64,000 nt of DNA from assembly GCF_004015185.1 (NCBI RefSeq), contig NZ_CP025746.1, positions 1,364,001-1,428,000 on the forward strand, read 5' to 3'. Below the pieces are notes generated by a model. It was not told where the DNA came from. It did no database searches and worked only from the letters and a program-made list of their open reading frames with translations. Both the position numbers and the translations under genes were made by a program. Shown piece by piece: positions 18,078-30,731 of the stretch. This stretch comes from Clostridium manihotivorum. Its GTDB lineage: Bacteria; Bacillota; Clostridia; Clostridiales; Clostridiaceae. How positions within the stretch are numbered: position 1 is the first letter of the stretch; each line of letters begins with the position of its first letter.

Positions 18078-18454
18078 TTGTTCTTTGAAAATTGCACATA
18101 AGTTAAAGTAAAGATATTTACTGTTCTTTGTAATAAAACTACTGATAGCAATGCACGCTAGCATTGAGATCAGTAATGAATTTGCGAACTATTACTTACT
18201 AAAAGTAACCACTTTATTAAGTAGTTCTACTAGTTCAACGCATCTATGCAATGAATTATACCTAGTACAAACGCACACCAGCGTGAACAGTACATCTACA
18301 ATTCAAACGCAGAATTTGCGAAGCAAATTCGGAGTATTATTAGAACCAAGCAGAACAAGGAAGCGACCGAACGAGCAGCGGAGCTTACTTCAGGTAAGTG
18401 AGCAGCGCAGTGACGGAGCTGACGCAGTAATGCGCCGGTTATAATAATACGACA
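18078..18454 (+). other. unusually long 3' part of the 16S-23S spacer
   Basis: About 375 bases between tRNA-Ile and 23S. TTCTTTGAAAATTGCACATA (18081-18100) is a boxA-like and processing-stem arm, complementary to the sequence after 23S (TAAGTGCAATTTTGAAAG, 21386-21403). Behind it lies a roughly 300-base insert (about 18135-18445) of higher GC with local inverted repeats, such as GAATTTGCGAAGCAAATTC (18311-18329) and CTTACTTCAGGTAAG. No protein is credible in it. Confidence 0.6.
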
Positions 18455-21364
<2,910 letters not shown>

Positions 21365-21432
21365 ATAAATATTACAAAGTAAACTTAAGTGCAATTTTGA
21401 AAGAATAATCTTTCAAGATAATTTAATAATAT

Positions 21433-21507
<75 letters not shown>

Positions 21508-21518
21508 TTTGAATTTGT

Positions 21519-21549
21519 ACATCAGTTATTTATTAACTGGTGTTTTTTG
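21519..21549 (+). terminator. rRNA operon terminator
   Basis: Stem ACATCAGTTA / TAACTGGTGT with a 5-base loop, followed by TTTTTT, 12 bases after tRNA-Asn. Confidence 0.85.
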
Positions 21550-21913
21550 ATTTTTAAAAAATTTTCATTACTATATAGTATGGCGAAAATTGTCACTTAT
21601 AAAAATTATGTTGATAAAAAGATTTTATTATATTTTTTTATCACATAATTTGAGGTATAATAAATGTATATTCATTAAATTAATGTAAAAAAATGCAATA
21701 TAATTAGAAGCGTATATATAAATTAAAAAAAATATCCAATAAAAAGGAAGTTAATTTACTTGCTAAATGCATGATGTTACAAATTTGTAATTTTCTTTTA
21801 TAAAAATGTAATTTGTAGAGATGAAAAATAGTTTATTATGTATATATGTTAGATTTATTTAGAGATAATAAATCATAATATCCATATATATCGAAAATTA
21901 GGGGATGGTAGTT
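21550..21913 (+). other. AT-rich region, no gene seen
   Basis: Very A+T-rich stretch between the rRNA terminator and the deacetylase gene. No ORF with a ribosome site and no 5S rRNA sequence. It presumably holds the deacetylase promoter; I cannot place it firmly. Confidence 0.5.
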
Positions 21914-22900
21914 TTGTTTAATAACAAAAGAGCAAGGATGATGGCTAGAAGAAAAAGACGCAGAAGGGTTAGTGTAGCAGTATTTACAGGTACATTAATA
22001 ATAGCAGCAGGATGTACTGTATTCCATTATAGACAGGGTGTCTTAGTGAAAAAAGAAGTTGTACAAGCATCTGTGATTAGTGATGCAAAGAACAATAATG
22101 TTAATATCGATAATACTAGTAAAAACAATAGTAATGATCAAAGTAGCAGCAGTAATAAAACTGATAGTAGTAGTGAAGTTAAGAGTAATACATTGAAAGA
22201 AATAAATAAAGAGCTTAGTGAAGACAAAAATAGTTATGATGCTGGACCTATACAGGATTTTATATCAAAGGGTATTAAGATTAATGATGATAAAAAGATA
22301 GCTTTCTTAACTTTTGATGATGGTCCTTCTACAACAGTAACACCTAGAGTTTTGGATATATTAAAAAATAATAATATAAAAGCTACTTTCTTTATAGTAG
22401 GTAAGGAATTAGAAAAAAGTCAAAAGGCAAAAGATATATTATTGGATACATATAAGCAAGGTAATGCCATAGGCAATCATACATATACACATGTTTATAA
22501 AACTTTATATCCTAATGGAACCGTAGATATTAATAGTTTTATGGGTGAGGTAGATAAAAATAATGATGCACTAAAAGGTGTGTTAGGTAAAGACTTTGTC
22601 ACTAGACTGGTAAGATTTCCAGGAGGACATATGTCCTGGAAAGGTGTTGGAGCCACAGATAAGATATTTGATGAAAGAGGATATAAGTATATAGACTGGA
22701 ATGCTTTAACAGGAGATGCTGAGGCAAAGCATAGAACTAAAGAACAGCTTTTTAATAAATATAAAGAAACCTTTAAAGGACAAAAAAAGGTAGTTATTCT
22801 AATGCATGATACTTATGGAAAAGAAACTTCTGCTGAAGTTCTACAAGATATAATAACAGATTTAAAAAATAAAGGATATGAGTTTAAAACCTTGAAATAA
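21914..22900 (+). CDS. polysaccharide deacetylase (NodB/PgdA-like)
   Basis: An in-frame ATG at 21905 lies inside the ribosome site AGGGGATGG, so TTG 21914 is preferred, giving 328 residues. A basic N-terminus (RARMMARRKRRRRV) precedes one signal-anchor helix, a Ser/Asn-rich linker of about 70 residues and a NodB carbohydrate esterase 4 domain: TFDDG (D135, D136), metal-binding NHTYTH (H189, H193), RFPGG and the C-terminal ILMHDT. Such enzymes remove N-acetyl groups from peptidoglycan GlcNAc or MurNAc and protect against lysozyme, acting outside the membrane. All catalytic residues are present. Monocistronic. Confidence 0.93.
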   Translation: MFNNKRARMMARRKRRRRVSVAVFTGTLIIAAGCTVFHYRQGVLVKKEVVQASVISDAKNNNVNIDNTSKNNSNDQSSSSNKTDSSSEVKSNTLKEINKELSEDKNSYDAGPIQDFISKGIKINDDKKIAFLTFDDGPSTTVTPRVLDILKNNNIKATFFIVGKELEKSQKAKDILLDTYKQGNAIGNHTYTHVYKTLYPNGTVDINSFMGEVDKNNDALKGVLGKDFVTRLVRFPGGHMSWKGVGATDKIFDERGYKYIDWNALTGDAEAKHRTKEQLFNKYKETFKGQKKVVILMHDTYGKETSAEVLQDIITDLKNKGYEFKTLK

Positions 22901-22999
22901 TGTACAAGCTATAAGTAGGGAACCAAGTATGGTATCTCTACTTTTATAGTTTTAGGATATATAATATAATTATATGAAATATTGTAAGTTAATACAAAA

Positions 23000-23119
23000 G
23001 GCGCTTCTAATGTATAGTATTTAAATTAGGTGGTCATAAAGGATATGATATATGCGCAAGCTCATTTAAGAATCTGATGACTGACCACTTAAATTCAACA
23101 TTACTATTAAGCAGAACCT
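23000..23119. repeat. MITE-like palindromic repeat, family 1 copy 2 (inverted)
   Basis: Arms TATTTAAATTAGGTGGTCAT and ATGACTGACCACTTAAATTC are inverted copies, and outer ends GCGCTTCTAATG / TAGCAGAACC-like continue the pairing weakly. The core (GCGCAAGCTCATTTAAGAATC) matches copy 3 at 54221 in the opposite orientation. It lies between the deacetylase and the response regulator. Confidence 0.7.
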
Positions 23120-23257
23120 AAAGATAAGAATCGACCTGTTGTAAAATAAAAATTAATGATTTTTTAATTTATTAGGGATTAAAATAGTTTATTATAAGGC
23201 TAAGTTTAGAAATAAAGGATTAGATTATTATAGATATTTATGTAGGAGGATTAGCAA

Positions 23258-23944
23258 ATGGCAAAAATATTGTTGGTAGAAGATGAAGATAGTATAAGAG
23301 GATTTCTAAAAATAAACTTTGAGAGAAATGATTATAATGTAATCGAAGCTCCAAATGGAGAAGAAGGAATAAGACTGGCACTTTTAGAGAAACCTGATAT
23401 TGCGATTTTGGATGTTATGCTTCCCGGTATAGACGGTTTTAAGGTCTGTGAAAGACTTAGAAAGGAATATCCCAACATGGGAATAGTTATGCTGACAGCA
23501 AAGGGACAAGACATGGACAGGATTATGGGGTTAGAATTTGGAGCTGATGATTATGTTGTTAAGCCTTTCAATCCTATGGAAGTTACATTGAGAGTGAAAG
23601 CACTATTAAGAAGAATGGATGAAAAGGTGGACAAGAAGGATAGTGATAAATTAGTATTGGAACCTTTTGAAATGAATTTATATTCTCAGAAGTTATTTAA
23701 ATTGGATCAGGAAATAGATGTTACTCCTAAGGAGTTCTTACTTATGAAGATATTTCTTGAGAACCCAGGTAAAGCCTTTAGCAGAGATGAACTATTAAAT
23801 CTTGTATGGGGAGTAAACTTCTTTGGAGACCCTAAAATTGTTGATGTAAACATAAGAAGATTGAGATCAAAGATTGAGGATACAGCTTCTACCCCTAGAT
23901 ATATAGAAACAGTATGGGGAACAGGTTATAGATGGAAGAAATAG
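23258..23944 (+). CDS. OmpR-family response regulator
   Basis: 228 residues, ATG with GGAGG upstream. The receiver domain has acidic pocket E8-D9, phosphoacceptor D52 (ILDVMLPGIDG), T/K positions LTAKG and VVKPF. A C-terminal winged helix of the OmpR/PhoB type follows (VTPKEFLLMKIF, VDVNIRRLRSKIED, TVWGTGYRW). It acts as a DNA-binding regulator phosphorylated by the kinase encoded ten bases downstream. The gene order regulator-kinase-lipoprotein suggests envelope sensing; the target genes are unknown. Confidence 0.95.
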   Translation: MAKILLVEDEDSIRGFLKINFERNDYNVIEAPNGEEGIRLALLEKPDIAILDVMLPGIDGFKVCERLRKEYPNMGIVMLTAKGQDMDRIMGLEFGADDYVVKPFNPMEVTLRVKALLRRMDEKVDKKDSDKLVLEPFEMNLYSQKLFKLDQEIDVTPKEFLLMKIFLENPGKAFSRDELLNLVWGVNFFGDPKIVDVNIRRLRSKIEDTASTPRYIETVWGTGYRWKK

Positions 23945-23954
23945 GTGACAATAT

Positions 23955-25340
23955 ATGAGAAGTATAAAATATAAAATTACTATATATTTTCTGGTGGCAG
24001 TTTTTTTCACAGTTACACTGTTAGAAGTATTATTTATATTCTTTTTAAGAAGGCATTATTATGATAATACAGAGGCCTTATTAGTTAATCAGCTTAAAAC
24101 TTCAGCAGACTTTTATAGAAAGTATTGTTATTCATCTTCTCTTGTTGATAATATATATGACAATGTGGATGTTTTTTGGAAGCAGACTAATGCTCAGGTT
24201 CAGGTTCTTGACTTAAATGGAAAGCTTATAGCTGATTCTATAGGTGTAAAAGAAGGCGTTGTAATTCATGATGATGATGTAAGAAAAGCTTTAAAGGGCG
24301 AAAAAGGAAGATGGATTGGAAGGGTTTATTATGATTCAAATGAAGTAATGGCAGTGTCGTACCCCTTAATGTCAGGAAATAAGATGGATGGGGTATTACG
24401 GTTTATTACTTCCCTTAAAGAAGTGAACAAATCCATTCGGGCTATATCTATACTGTTTATATCCATAGGGGTAATGGTATTTATGATAGGCGTATTCTTA
24501 AGCTATATACTAGCCAATAGTATTGTTAATCCAATAAAGGAAGTTACGAAAGTTGCGGAAAGAATGGCAGTAGGAGATCTTTTAGTTAGAAGTAATAGTA
24601 AAAGAGTTGATGAAATCGGTAGTCTGGCCAATACTTTAGATTATATGGCTGAAGAGCTAAAAAAGAGAGATGAGTTAAAAAATGATTTTATATCCTCTGT
24701 ATCTCATGAGTTAAGAACACCGCTTACTGCAATTAAGGGCTGGGCAGTAGTTCTCAACAATGAAGAAACTGACAGAGCCATGCTTGATACTGGCTTTAAG
24801 ATAATAGAAAAAGAGTCTGATAGATTGTCTGCTATGGTAGAAGAGCTTTTAGATTTTTCTAGATTTGTATCTGGCAAGGTTAAACTAAATATAGAGGATG
24901 TAGATATAAGTCAGTTGATAGATTATGTTAATGTTTATCTAAGACCAAGAGCTGAGAGGGAGAACATTGAATTTACTGTTTATTGTGAGCCAGATTTACC
25001 TTTAATAAGTGCTGATTCTAGTAGATTAAAGCAAGTGCTTATCAATCTATTAGACAATGCCTTCAAGTTCACTGATTCCCAGGGATCGGTTTTATTAAAA
25101 GTGTATAAAGCGGAAAATAACTTAAAAATCGAAGTAAATGATACTGGCTGTGGAATAAGTAAGGAAGAAATTCCAAGAGTAAAGGAGAAATTCTTTAAAG
25201 GTAAAAACTCAAAATCTCAAAATGGTATAGGACTTTCTATATGCGATGAGATAATAGAGATGCATGGGGGTACTTTCCAAATTAATAGTGAATTAAATAA
25301 AGGAACCAAGGTACTTGTTACCATTCCTTTTGAAGCCTAA
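23955..25340 (+). CDS. sensor histidine kinase
   Basis: 461 residues. Membrane helices at about 9-30 and 163-187 flank an extracellular sensor domain of about 130 residues that looks PAS-like (DVFWKQTNAQVQVLDLNGKL). A HAMP linker follows (IVNPIKEVTKVAERMAVGDL), then HisKA with the phosphorylated histidine H251 in SVSHELRTPLTAIKG, and HATPase with N box LINLLDNAFKF, DTGCGI and GIGLSICDEI. A complete WalK/PhoR-type kinase, and partner of the regulator directly upstream. The next gene starts 11 bases after its stop. Confidence 0.95.
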   Translation: MRSIKYKITIYFLVAVFFTVTLLEVLFIFFLRRHYYDNTEALLVNQLKTSADFYRKYCYSSSLVDNIYDNVDVFWKQTNAQVQVLDLNGKLIADSIGVKEGVVIHDDDVRKALKGEKGRWIGRVYYDSNEVMAVSYPLMSGNKMDGVLRFITSLKEVNKSIRAISILFISIGVMVFMIGVFLSYILANSIVNPIKEVTKVAERMAVGDLLVRSNSKRVDEIGSLANTLDYMAEELKKRDELKNDFISSVSHELRTPLTAIKGWAVVLNNEETDRAMLDTGFKIIEKESDRLSAMVEELLDFSRFVSGKVKLNIEDVDISQLIDYVNVYLRPRAERENIEFTVYCEPDLPLISADSSRLKQVLINLLDNAFKFTDSQGSVLLKVYKAENNLKIEVNDTGCGISKEEIPRVKEKFFKGKNSKSQNGIGLSICDEIIEMHGGTFQINSELNKGTKVLVTIPFEA

Positions 25341-25351
25341 GGGTGAAGAAT

Positions 25352-26866
25352 ATGAAAAATGTGATTAAGATATTTGAAATATTGCTATTAGTATTATATT
25401 TGACAGGATGTACAAGTATATCAGCTACACTAAAAGATCAAGGTGAAGTTATAGAAGCACCAAAGGTAAATAAACTAGATATAGAAGGTAGTTGGAAGAT
25501 CACTAAGTATGAAGTTATGGATAATACTATAAGTGATAAAGCGGAAGCTGATGGGCTATTAAATAGCTCAGTATCCTTTAACCAAGAATTAGCAGCTGTT
25601 GGTAAGAATTATTTGGCCAATCCTAAATATAAATTGAAGGTTGTTAATTTAAGGTATTTTTTAATAAATGAATATAATTGGACTAATAGTAGTGATGCAA
25701 TTAATAAAGATGTTGATGTCACCTCAGTATCAGATGATAATAACGTTTTTAGTGATTTTATTAAGTTAGATTCTGTTAATGGATTACTTATATATAGAGG
25801 GGTGCTTTATACTTTAGTGAAGCTTGGTGATACAACTTTACATCAGAGTGAAGTTGGAGTAAATATAAAGTCTAGTGATTCCATAAACAATTCAAATGAA
25901 AATTATAATGATCCAGTAGGTGTATTGTTAGGCATAAAATCTGCTAGAGAAAACCTTTCTGGAGGAAAATATGGAGCTGCAAGTTATAGAACTATATGGG
26001 TTTCTTTTAGTGATAATAAATTAGGGGAAATAAAGAGTATAAGTGATTTGCTTGTACCTAGAGCGAAAGGCTTTTGGACAATAAAGCTTGATCATCTGGA
26101 AGAACGAGGAACTGTAAATGAAGAGTTAGAAGTAGCACAATTAAACGAGGCCAAAAGGCAAGTAAGTAGAAAGGTTATTACTAAACTCCCTAGTTATGAT
26201 TTGTATAGAGATATACAGTTTATCAGCAATGACTACATAGCTACTCAGTACTATATAGGTAGCAATTTTAACAATAATTATTATGCTGACCAGATGATGC
26301 CTATAGATAATACTAGATTTTCTAAAGGAATAGATATAGGAACTTTACTAGGTGAGGAAGCACAGAAAGCTTTTTATACGGCGTGGGATGAACAGGTCCG
26401 TAGTTTACCAAGCGCAGATAAAGAAAAATTGTACGTTTCAAAGCCTGACTATGAAAACTACACTATGGCAAGAAGAAATGGTCACTGGATATTACAGGGA
26501 AAGATAAGTGACAAAGATAAAAATAGTTCTAGTGGAGTTTCTTTCAATATTAATTATCCACCTACTAAAAAGCTTATAAATCGTGATAAGTTGTTTGTAC
26601 CATGGAATTCAATAAAGGAAGTTGTACCTTCAGCATATGATGCATATACAGCTTATAATGGAAGACTAGTATTTATAGTAACAAAAGATAAAGTAAGCAT
26701 ATATGAAATAAGTAAAGGTAAGATAGTAGCTCAGCCAGTAGGAAGTATTGATCTTAAGGCTGATGAAAGTATAGTTATGTGCGAGTGGGCCGTAGGTTCT
26801 CAAAATGTAGATAGATGGTCTAAGGTTGTAAACTCAGTGACCGGTAACTATGCAAAAAAACCATAA
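25352..26866 (+). CDS. lipoprotein of unknown function in a two-component operon
   Basis: A GTG at 25343 is in frame, but AGGGTGA places the start at ATG 25352 (504 residues). The signal peptide ends in a lipobox LYLTGC, so the protein is lipid-anchored outside the membrane. The mature part is 480 residues, largely beta-rich with repeated aspartate/serine-rich segments, and contains no domain I recognise. Its place directly behind the sensor kinase suggests it is either regulated by the pair or modulates the sensor. A terminator overlaps the end of the gene, and the convergent gene is an LTA synthase-type enzyme. Confidence 0.7.
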   Translation: MKNVIKIFEILLLVLYLTGCTSISATLKDQGEVIEAPKVNKLDIEGSWKITKYEVMDNTISDKAEADGLLNSSVSFNQELAAVGKNYLANPKYKLKVVNLRYFLINEYNWTNSSDAINKDVDVTSVSDDNNVFSDFIKLDSVNGLLIYRGVLYTLVKLGDTTLHQSEVGVNIKSSDSINNSNENYNDPVGVLLGIKSARENLSGGKYGAASYRTIWVSFSDNKLGEIKSISDLLVPRAKGFWTIKLDHLEERGTVNEELEVAQLNEAKRQVSRKVITKLPSYDLYRDIQFISNDYIATQYYIGSNFNNNYYADQMMPIDNTRFSKGIDIGTLLGEEAQKAFYTAWDEQVRSLPSADKEKLYVSKPDYENYTMARRNGHWILQGKISDKDKNSSSGVSFNINYPPTKKLINRDKLFVPWNSIKEVVPSAYDAYTAYNGRLVFIVTKDKVSIYEISKGKIVAQPVGSIDLKADESIVMCEWAVGSQNVDRWSKVVNSVTGNYAKKP

Positions 26867-26891
26867 TGGATTTTTCCATTATGGTTTTTTT
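26856..26891. terminator. bidirectional terminator
   Basis: AAAAAACCATAATGGA and TCCATTATGGTTTTTT form a long stem around a short T-rich loop, with an A-run and T-run on either side. It can serve both converging genes. Confidence 0.9.
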
Positions 26892-26953
26892 ATTGTGCTA
26901 TATAGCTCTTGTTAAGCTACAATCAAACAGTAATAAGTTTTTTTATGTTACAT

Positions 26954-28816
26954 CTATTTCTTAAAATAATTACTCTTTATCATCTTGTCTGATAGTTGAA
27001 GAGATTTGACAGCTCTATCTTTATCCTCTGAAGAAATACTGCCGGTGCTCTTAAAGGTCTTATCTGTAAGTACAGCAAAGCTTTTGTTTGTTTTTAGAAG
27101 ATTTCTTCCTAAAGCAGAGTTTGCGTATTTATTTTCATCTATACCAAGTACATAGGCAATAGTAGGCATTATATCTATTTGACCACCGTAAGTATCAGAT
27201 TTTACTGGTTCTTTAAAGTTCTTTTGGTATATTATAAATGGCACAGTATGGTTGCCATTATCTAAATACCATGGCTCTGGGTTCTTCAGAGTGTTAACTT
27301 TATCATCATAGTATTTATGAACCCCTGTATGATCTCCAACAACTACAACAACAGTATTATCAAGTAAACCAGCTTTATCTAGATTGTCTAAGAAGATACC
27401 TATATGCTTGTCTGTATAGTGGACACTCTGGAAGTAGCTTCCCATTATATTATCTTTTAACTCACCTGTTAGCTTTAACTCCTTATACTTGTCAGGAAGG
27501 TCAAAAGGACCATGACTAGTAAGCGTTACAACAAAGGAGTAAAAGGGCTGCTTTAGACTTTGGATTTTAGGAACAACCTGTCTTAAATAAGTTCCGTCAC
27601 TAAGGCCTAAACCTATTTGCTCATCATCCTGATAAGAATAATAGTCAAAAAACTTTTTAAAACCTATTCCTTTTAATCCAGCTGCATAGTTCCAGAAGGA
27701 ACCTTTATCTGCGTGAATTGCAGCGGTATCATACCCCATCTCCTCTAATAACTTAGGAAGAGAATGATAGGTAGTGTTAGGATATTTAAAAAATGTGCTT
27801 CCGCTTCTTAAAGGAAGCATTGATGTATTAACCATTAAATCTGAGTCAGAGCTTGTACCTTCGTTAACCTGCTCAAAGGTATTAGGAAAGTATATGGAGT
27901 TATTTATAAGTTTATTTAAGCTTGGAGTAATTTCCTGGCCATCAATCTTCTGATTTATAACAAAGTTTTCTAGAGATTCAACTTGAATTACTAATAGGTT
28001 CTTATTAGCAAAAACACCTTTGTACTTATTATCAGGAAGACTTTCTTTCTTGTCTGTAAAGAAATTCCCTATTTCTTTATTCTCTTCAGCTGTAAGTTTG
28101 TATGGCTTTGAATCTTTGTATACATTATATATATCTAAAACGTGGTATCCAACTGCGGAAAAGTATCTAGCTGAATCCATAGGGTCATATCCGCTAAACA
28201 TATAGCTGCCACTGACTTCTCTGTGAAGAATATAAACATTAAAAGGAATATAACCTATATATATTACTGAAATAGCAAAAACTATAGCAAAAGATTTTAT
28301 ACTACGTCTTACCTTTTTAAAATACCTTGAAGTAAAGAATATATAGATAAATAAAATTATAAAATCTAGTATGAATACTGCATCATATTTGCTTACTAGA
28401 GATAGTATTGTTCCAGACATATTGTCAAGGTTTGCAGTTTGAGTAACAACCATAACTGAAGGAACAGTTAGGAACCCCCTAAAGTACCATAAGTCAACTA
28501 TCATAAGTAATGTAAGAAATAAATTAATTACAAGCATATAGATGTATTTACCGATACCTTTAAACAGAAAGCCAAAGCTGAGAAATACTGCGGTAAAGGC
28601 TAGATAATATTTGAAAAAGTATCGAGCTTTATTATAACCTATGAAAAAGTTAAAGGTGTAAGGATCTTTATTTTCTGCAAATCCTAAGAAAAAAGCACCT
28701 TTAAAGGCTATTGAGTATAGAATAAGTATGTAAAAAATTGCCCTTATTATATTGTCTTTAGTTAATTTAGTGGAAAGTTTTTTTATAGACGAAAGATTAA
28801 GTTTACCAATTTTCAT
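26954..28816 (-). CDS. ltaS: LTA synthase-family phosphoglycerol transferase
   Basis: The start ATG at 28816 follows GAGGTG (a TTG at 28819 is an alternative); 620 residues. Five N-terminal membrane helices (residues about 23-215) are followed by an extracellular sulfatase-fold domain. The nucleophile threonine lies in NEGTSSDSDLMVNTS (about T321), with metal-binding VVGDHTGVH and IHADKGSFWN typical of LtaS. The enzyme transfers glycerol phosphate from phosphatidylglycerol to build lipoteichoic acid or a related polymer. The family has several paralogues in clostridia, so ltaS is used in a broad sense. Monocistronic. Confidence 0.9.
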   Translation of the reverse strand: MKIGKLNLSSIKKLSTKLTKDNIIRAIFYILILYSIAFKGAFFLGFAENKDPYTFNFFIGYNKARYFFKYYLAFTAVFLSFGFLFKGIGKYIYMLVINLFLTLLMIVDLWYFRGFLTVPSVMVVTQTANLDNMSGTILSLVSKYDAVFILDFIILFIYIFFTSRYFKKVRRSIKSFAIVFAISVIYIGYIPFNVYILHREVSGSYMFSGYDPMDSARYFSAVGYHVLDIYNVYKDSKPYKLTAEENKEIGNFFTDKKESLPDNKYKGVFANKNLLVIQVESLENFVINQKIDGQEITPSLNKLINNSIYFPNTFEQVNEGTSSDSDLMVNTSMLPLRSGSTFFKYPNTTYHSLPKLLEEMGYDTAAIHADKGSFWNYAAGLKGIGFKKFFDYYSYQDDEQIGLGLSDGTYLRQVVPKIQSLKQPFYSFVVTLTSHGPFDLPDKYKELKLTGELKDNIMGSYFQSVHYTDKHIGIFLDNLDKAGLLDNTVVVVVGDHTGVHKYYDDKVNTLKNPEPWYLDNGNHTVPFIIYQKNFKEPVKSDTYGGQIDIMPTIAYVLGIDENKYANSALGRNLLKTNKSFAVLTDKTFKSTGSISSEDKDRAVKSLQLSDKMIKSNYFKK

Positions 28817-29234
28817 CAAAACACCTCATTAAAATAGTCTTCTTAACTCAAAAATTATATTATAACTAAAATTATAAATCAATGAAATTATATAATTAAA
28901 TTTTGGGATATATTGAAGTTATGTATATAAAATTACATAATTCTACACAAAAAAATATATATATTTATCGTGAGTACAAAAATTTGTTGAAGATATCTCA
29001 TAATAATTATATTATATTAGTTAGATGAGTGGATAATATAGTACAACTTAAAAATAAGTTGGGAAATATGGTATTATTAACATAATGGTATGTAATAATA
29101 TATATCTTAAGATAATATTTAATTTCTATTGTATAAATAAGCAACTAATAGTGAACGATAATTAATTATAGATAAATCGGTACAAATTAAATATTGAAGG
29201 TATATTATTAACTCTGGTTTTGAGAGGTATAAAA
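28817..29234. other. divergent intergenic region
   Basis: About 415 AT-rich bases without a credible ORF. TTGAAG (28987-28992) and TATTAT (29010-29015) with a 17-base spacer are a possible promoter for the signalling cluster, though it would leave a long leader of roughly 210 bases. No riboswitch-like fold stands out. Confidence 0.4.
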
Positions 29235-29591
29235 ATGATAACAGCAGGTAAATTAGTTAGATTCTTTGGGGAATTAGGCGGATTGTCAACGGAGAGATTA
29301 CTAGGCGCTGTAGGAAAATCAGCCTTAACAATAGGGGGAAAAGTAGAAAATAGTAATATTAAAAAAATTGGGGAGAAAAGTATTAAGCTAGGACATGTTG
29401 CTAGTGATAAGCTTTGTACTTTATCCAAAAACTCAGGAGAAAGTGTAGATAATATTATAAACTCTGCTGAAACTTCAATAAAGAAGTTAAAAGATAGTGC
29501 CTTTACTAAAGAAGTAAATATATATGGTGATGCAAAAGAAATTTATGGAGCAGAGAATTTTATTGAGGAAACTTATGAAGAAAAATATTAA
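29235..29591 (+). CDS. hypothetical protein leading a LytS/LytTR-type cluster
   Basis: A TTG at 29220 is in frame, but AGAGGT places the start at ATG 29235 (118 residues). The protein is helical and amphipathic with a mixed Gly/Ser/Lys composition (GKLVRFFGELGGLSTERLLG, GGKVENSNIKKIGEKSIKLG) and an acidic end (EEKY). It has no signal peptide or true membrane helix. Its last 17 bases overlap the next gene, indicating translational coupling to a sensor-like protein. No family is recognised; the context suggests a regulatory or signal-related role. Confidence 0.6.
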   Translation: MITAGKLVRFFGELGGLSTERLLGAVGKSALTIGGKVENSNIKKIGEKSIKLGHVASDKLCTLSKNSGESVDNIINSAETSIKKLKDSAFTKEVNIYGDAKEIYGAENFIEETYEEKY

Positions 29592-30363
29592 TTATAGTTC
29601 TTGTACAGAAAAAGTTATAAACAGTAAGAAATTAATTGATTTTGGTTTGTTATCAATTAATAGTTTATTTTTATATGTTTTTATAAAACAAAGCTTACTT
29701 TGGGCTTTGTTACCAATTATTATTAATATAGCATATTATTTATATAGCTTATTTGCATTGGATTACATAAAAAAGCATAAAAAACTAAGCGATATAAAAA
29801 GAAAGTTACTTGATTATGAAACTCATACTTTATTTAATACGTTAAATACAATTTCATATTTTTCAAGAACTAATGAAGTTATGGCTAGAAAACTAATAGT
29901 GGAGATAAGTGCATATTTAAGAGAGATTTTGAAGGATGACAAAAAGGTAGTAGCAATGCAGGATGAGTTAAAGGTGCTGGACACATATATTTATATTCAG
30001 AATATTAGGTTTGAAGGAAACTTTACTATAAATGCTGATATTTATGATATTGAATATGTACCAAGGTTTTTGCTATTAAGAATGGTCAAGCTGTCATCTA
30101 GATTTAATATAGTTAAACAACAGAATGCGTTTGCAGAGTTAGAAGTTTTTATAGATAAAGACTTTGTATGTTATACATTGACCTGTAAAAGTTTTGATGG
30201 CCAGTATGTAAATTATGATGAGTATGATAGTGATTTTACAAACCTTTTTAGACAGCAAATAGAGCTTGAGTATAAGGGTACCTTGACAATACAAATAGAA
30301 GAAAATAATGCAAAATTCGTTGCTTATATAAATAAATCTTTCTTAGGAGAAGTTGATGTATAA
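29575..30363 (+). CDS. LytS-like sensor protein with degenerate ATP-binding domain
   Basis: The likely start is ATG 29575 (GAGG six bases upstream), giving 262 residues. Two hydrophobic helices lie at about 20-55 (FGLLSINSLFLYVFI, LLWALLPIIINIAYYLY). A His-kinase type 2 motif ETHTLFNTLNTISYFSR retains the histidine and the LFNTLNTI block of LytS/YehU. The region where an HATPase N box (…ENAIKHG) belongs reads PRFLLLRMVKLSSRFN, with no Asn-Glu pair, and no glycine-rich ATP-lid loop follows. It may therefore be a phosphatase-only, pseudokinase or dimerisation partner. It is coupled to the upstream gene and overlaps the receiver gene. Confidence 0.7.
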   Translation: MKKNINYSSCTEKVINSKKLIDFGLLSINSLFLYVFIKQSLLWALLPIIINIAYYLYSLFALDYIKKHKKLSDIKRKLLDYETHTLFNTLNTISYFSRTNEVMARKLIVEISAYLREILKDDKKVVAMQDELKVLDTYIYIQNIRFEGNFTINADIYDIEYVPRFLLLRMVKLSSRFNIVKQQNAFAELEVFIDKDFVCYTLTCKSFDGQYVNYDEYDSDFTNLFRQQIELEYKGTLTIQIEENNAKFVAYINKSFLGEVDV

Positions 30364-30727
30364 GATATTAGTTGTTGACGATGAGGTAAATGGTAGAAAG
30401 TTGATTAAGGAGATAATTGGAGAATATATAGATGATGTTTGTTTCTTTGAGGCCTCCAATGGAAAAGCGGCATTAGAAGTAGTTTATAGTAATAAGCCAG
30501 ATTTACTGATTTTAGATTATAAGTTGCCAGATATTGATGGTTTGCAATTGTGTAGGATTTTGAAAGAGGATATAAACTATATATATATTAAGACCGTATT
30601 GGTAACTGGAATGATGTACGAAGACCTAAAGGGTGATACAAGCTATATAGATTCATATATCGCAAAACCATATGATGAAGAAAATTTGATAAACATAATA
30701 AATACATTAAGGGATGTAAGGGGATAG
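30356..30727 (+). CDS. single-domain response regulator
   Basis: ATG 30356 (TTG 30353 is an alternative) gives 123 residues, the length of one receiver domain. Acidic pocket D8-D9-E10, phosphoacceptor D54 in LILDYKLPDIDG, TG in LVTGM and lysine in IAKPYDEE are all present. No output domain is present, as in CheY or Spo0F, so it likely passes phosphate on or acts by protein contact. It overlaps the LytS-like gene by eight bases and ends five bases before the LytTR regulator. Confidence 0.9.
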   Translation: MYKILVVDDEVNGRKLIKEIIGEYIDDVCFFEASNGKAALEVVYSNKPDLLILDYKLPDIDGLQLCRILKEDINYIYIKTVLVTGMMYEDLKGDTSYIDSYIAKPYDEENLINIINTLRDVRG

Positions 30728-30731
30728 AAGA

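Noticed and set aside
21905..21914. ATG 21905 as the start of the deacetylase
   Set aside because: It overlaps the only plausible ribosome site (AGGGGATGG), so TTG 21914 is more likely.
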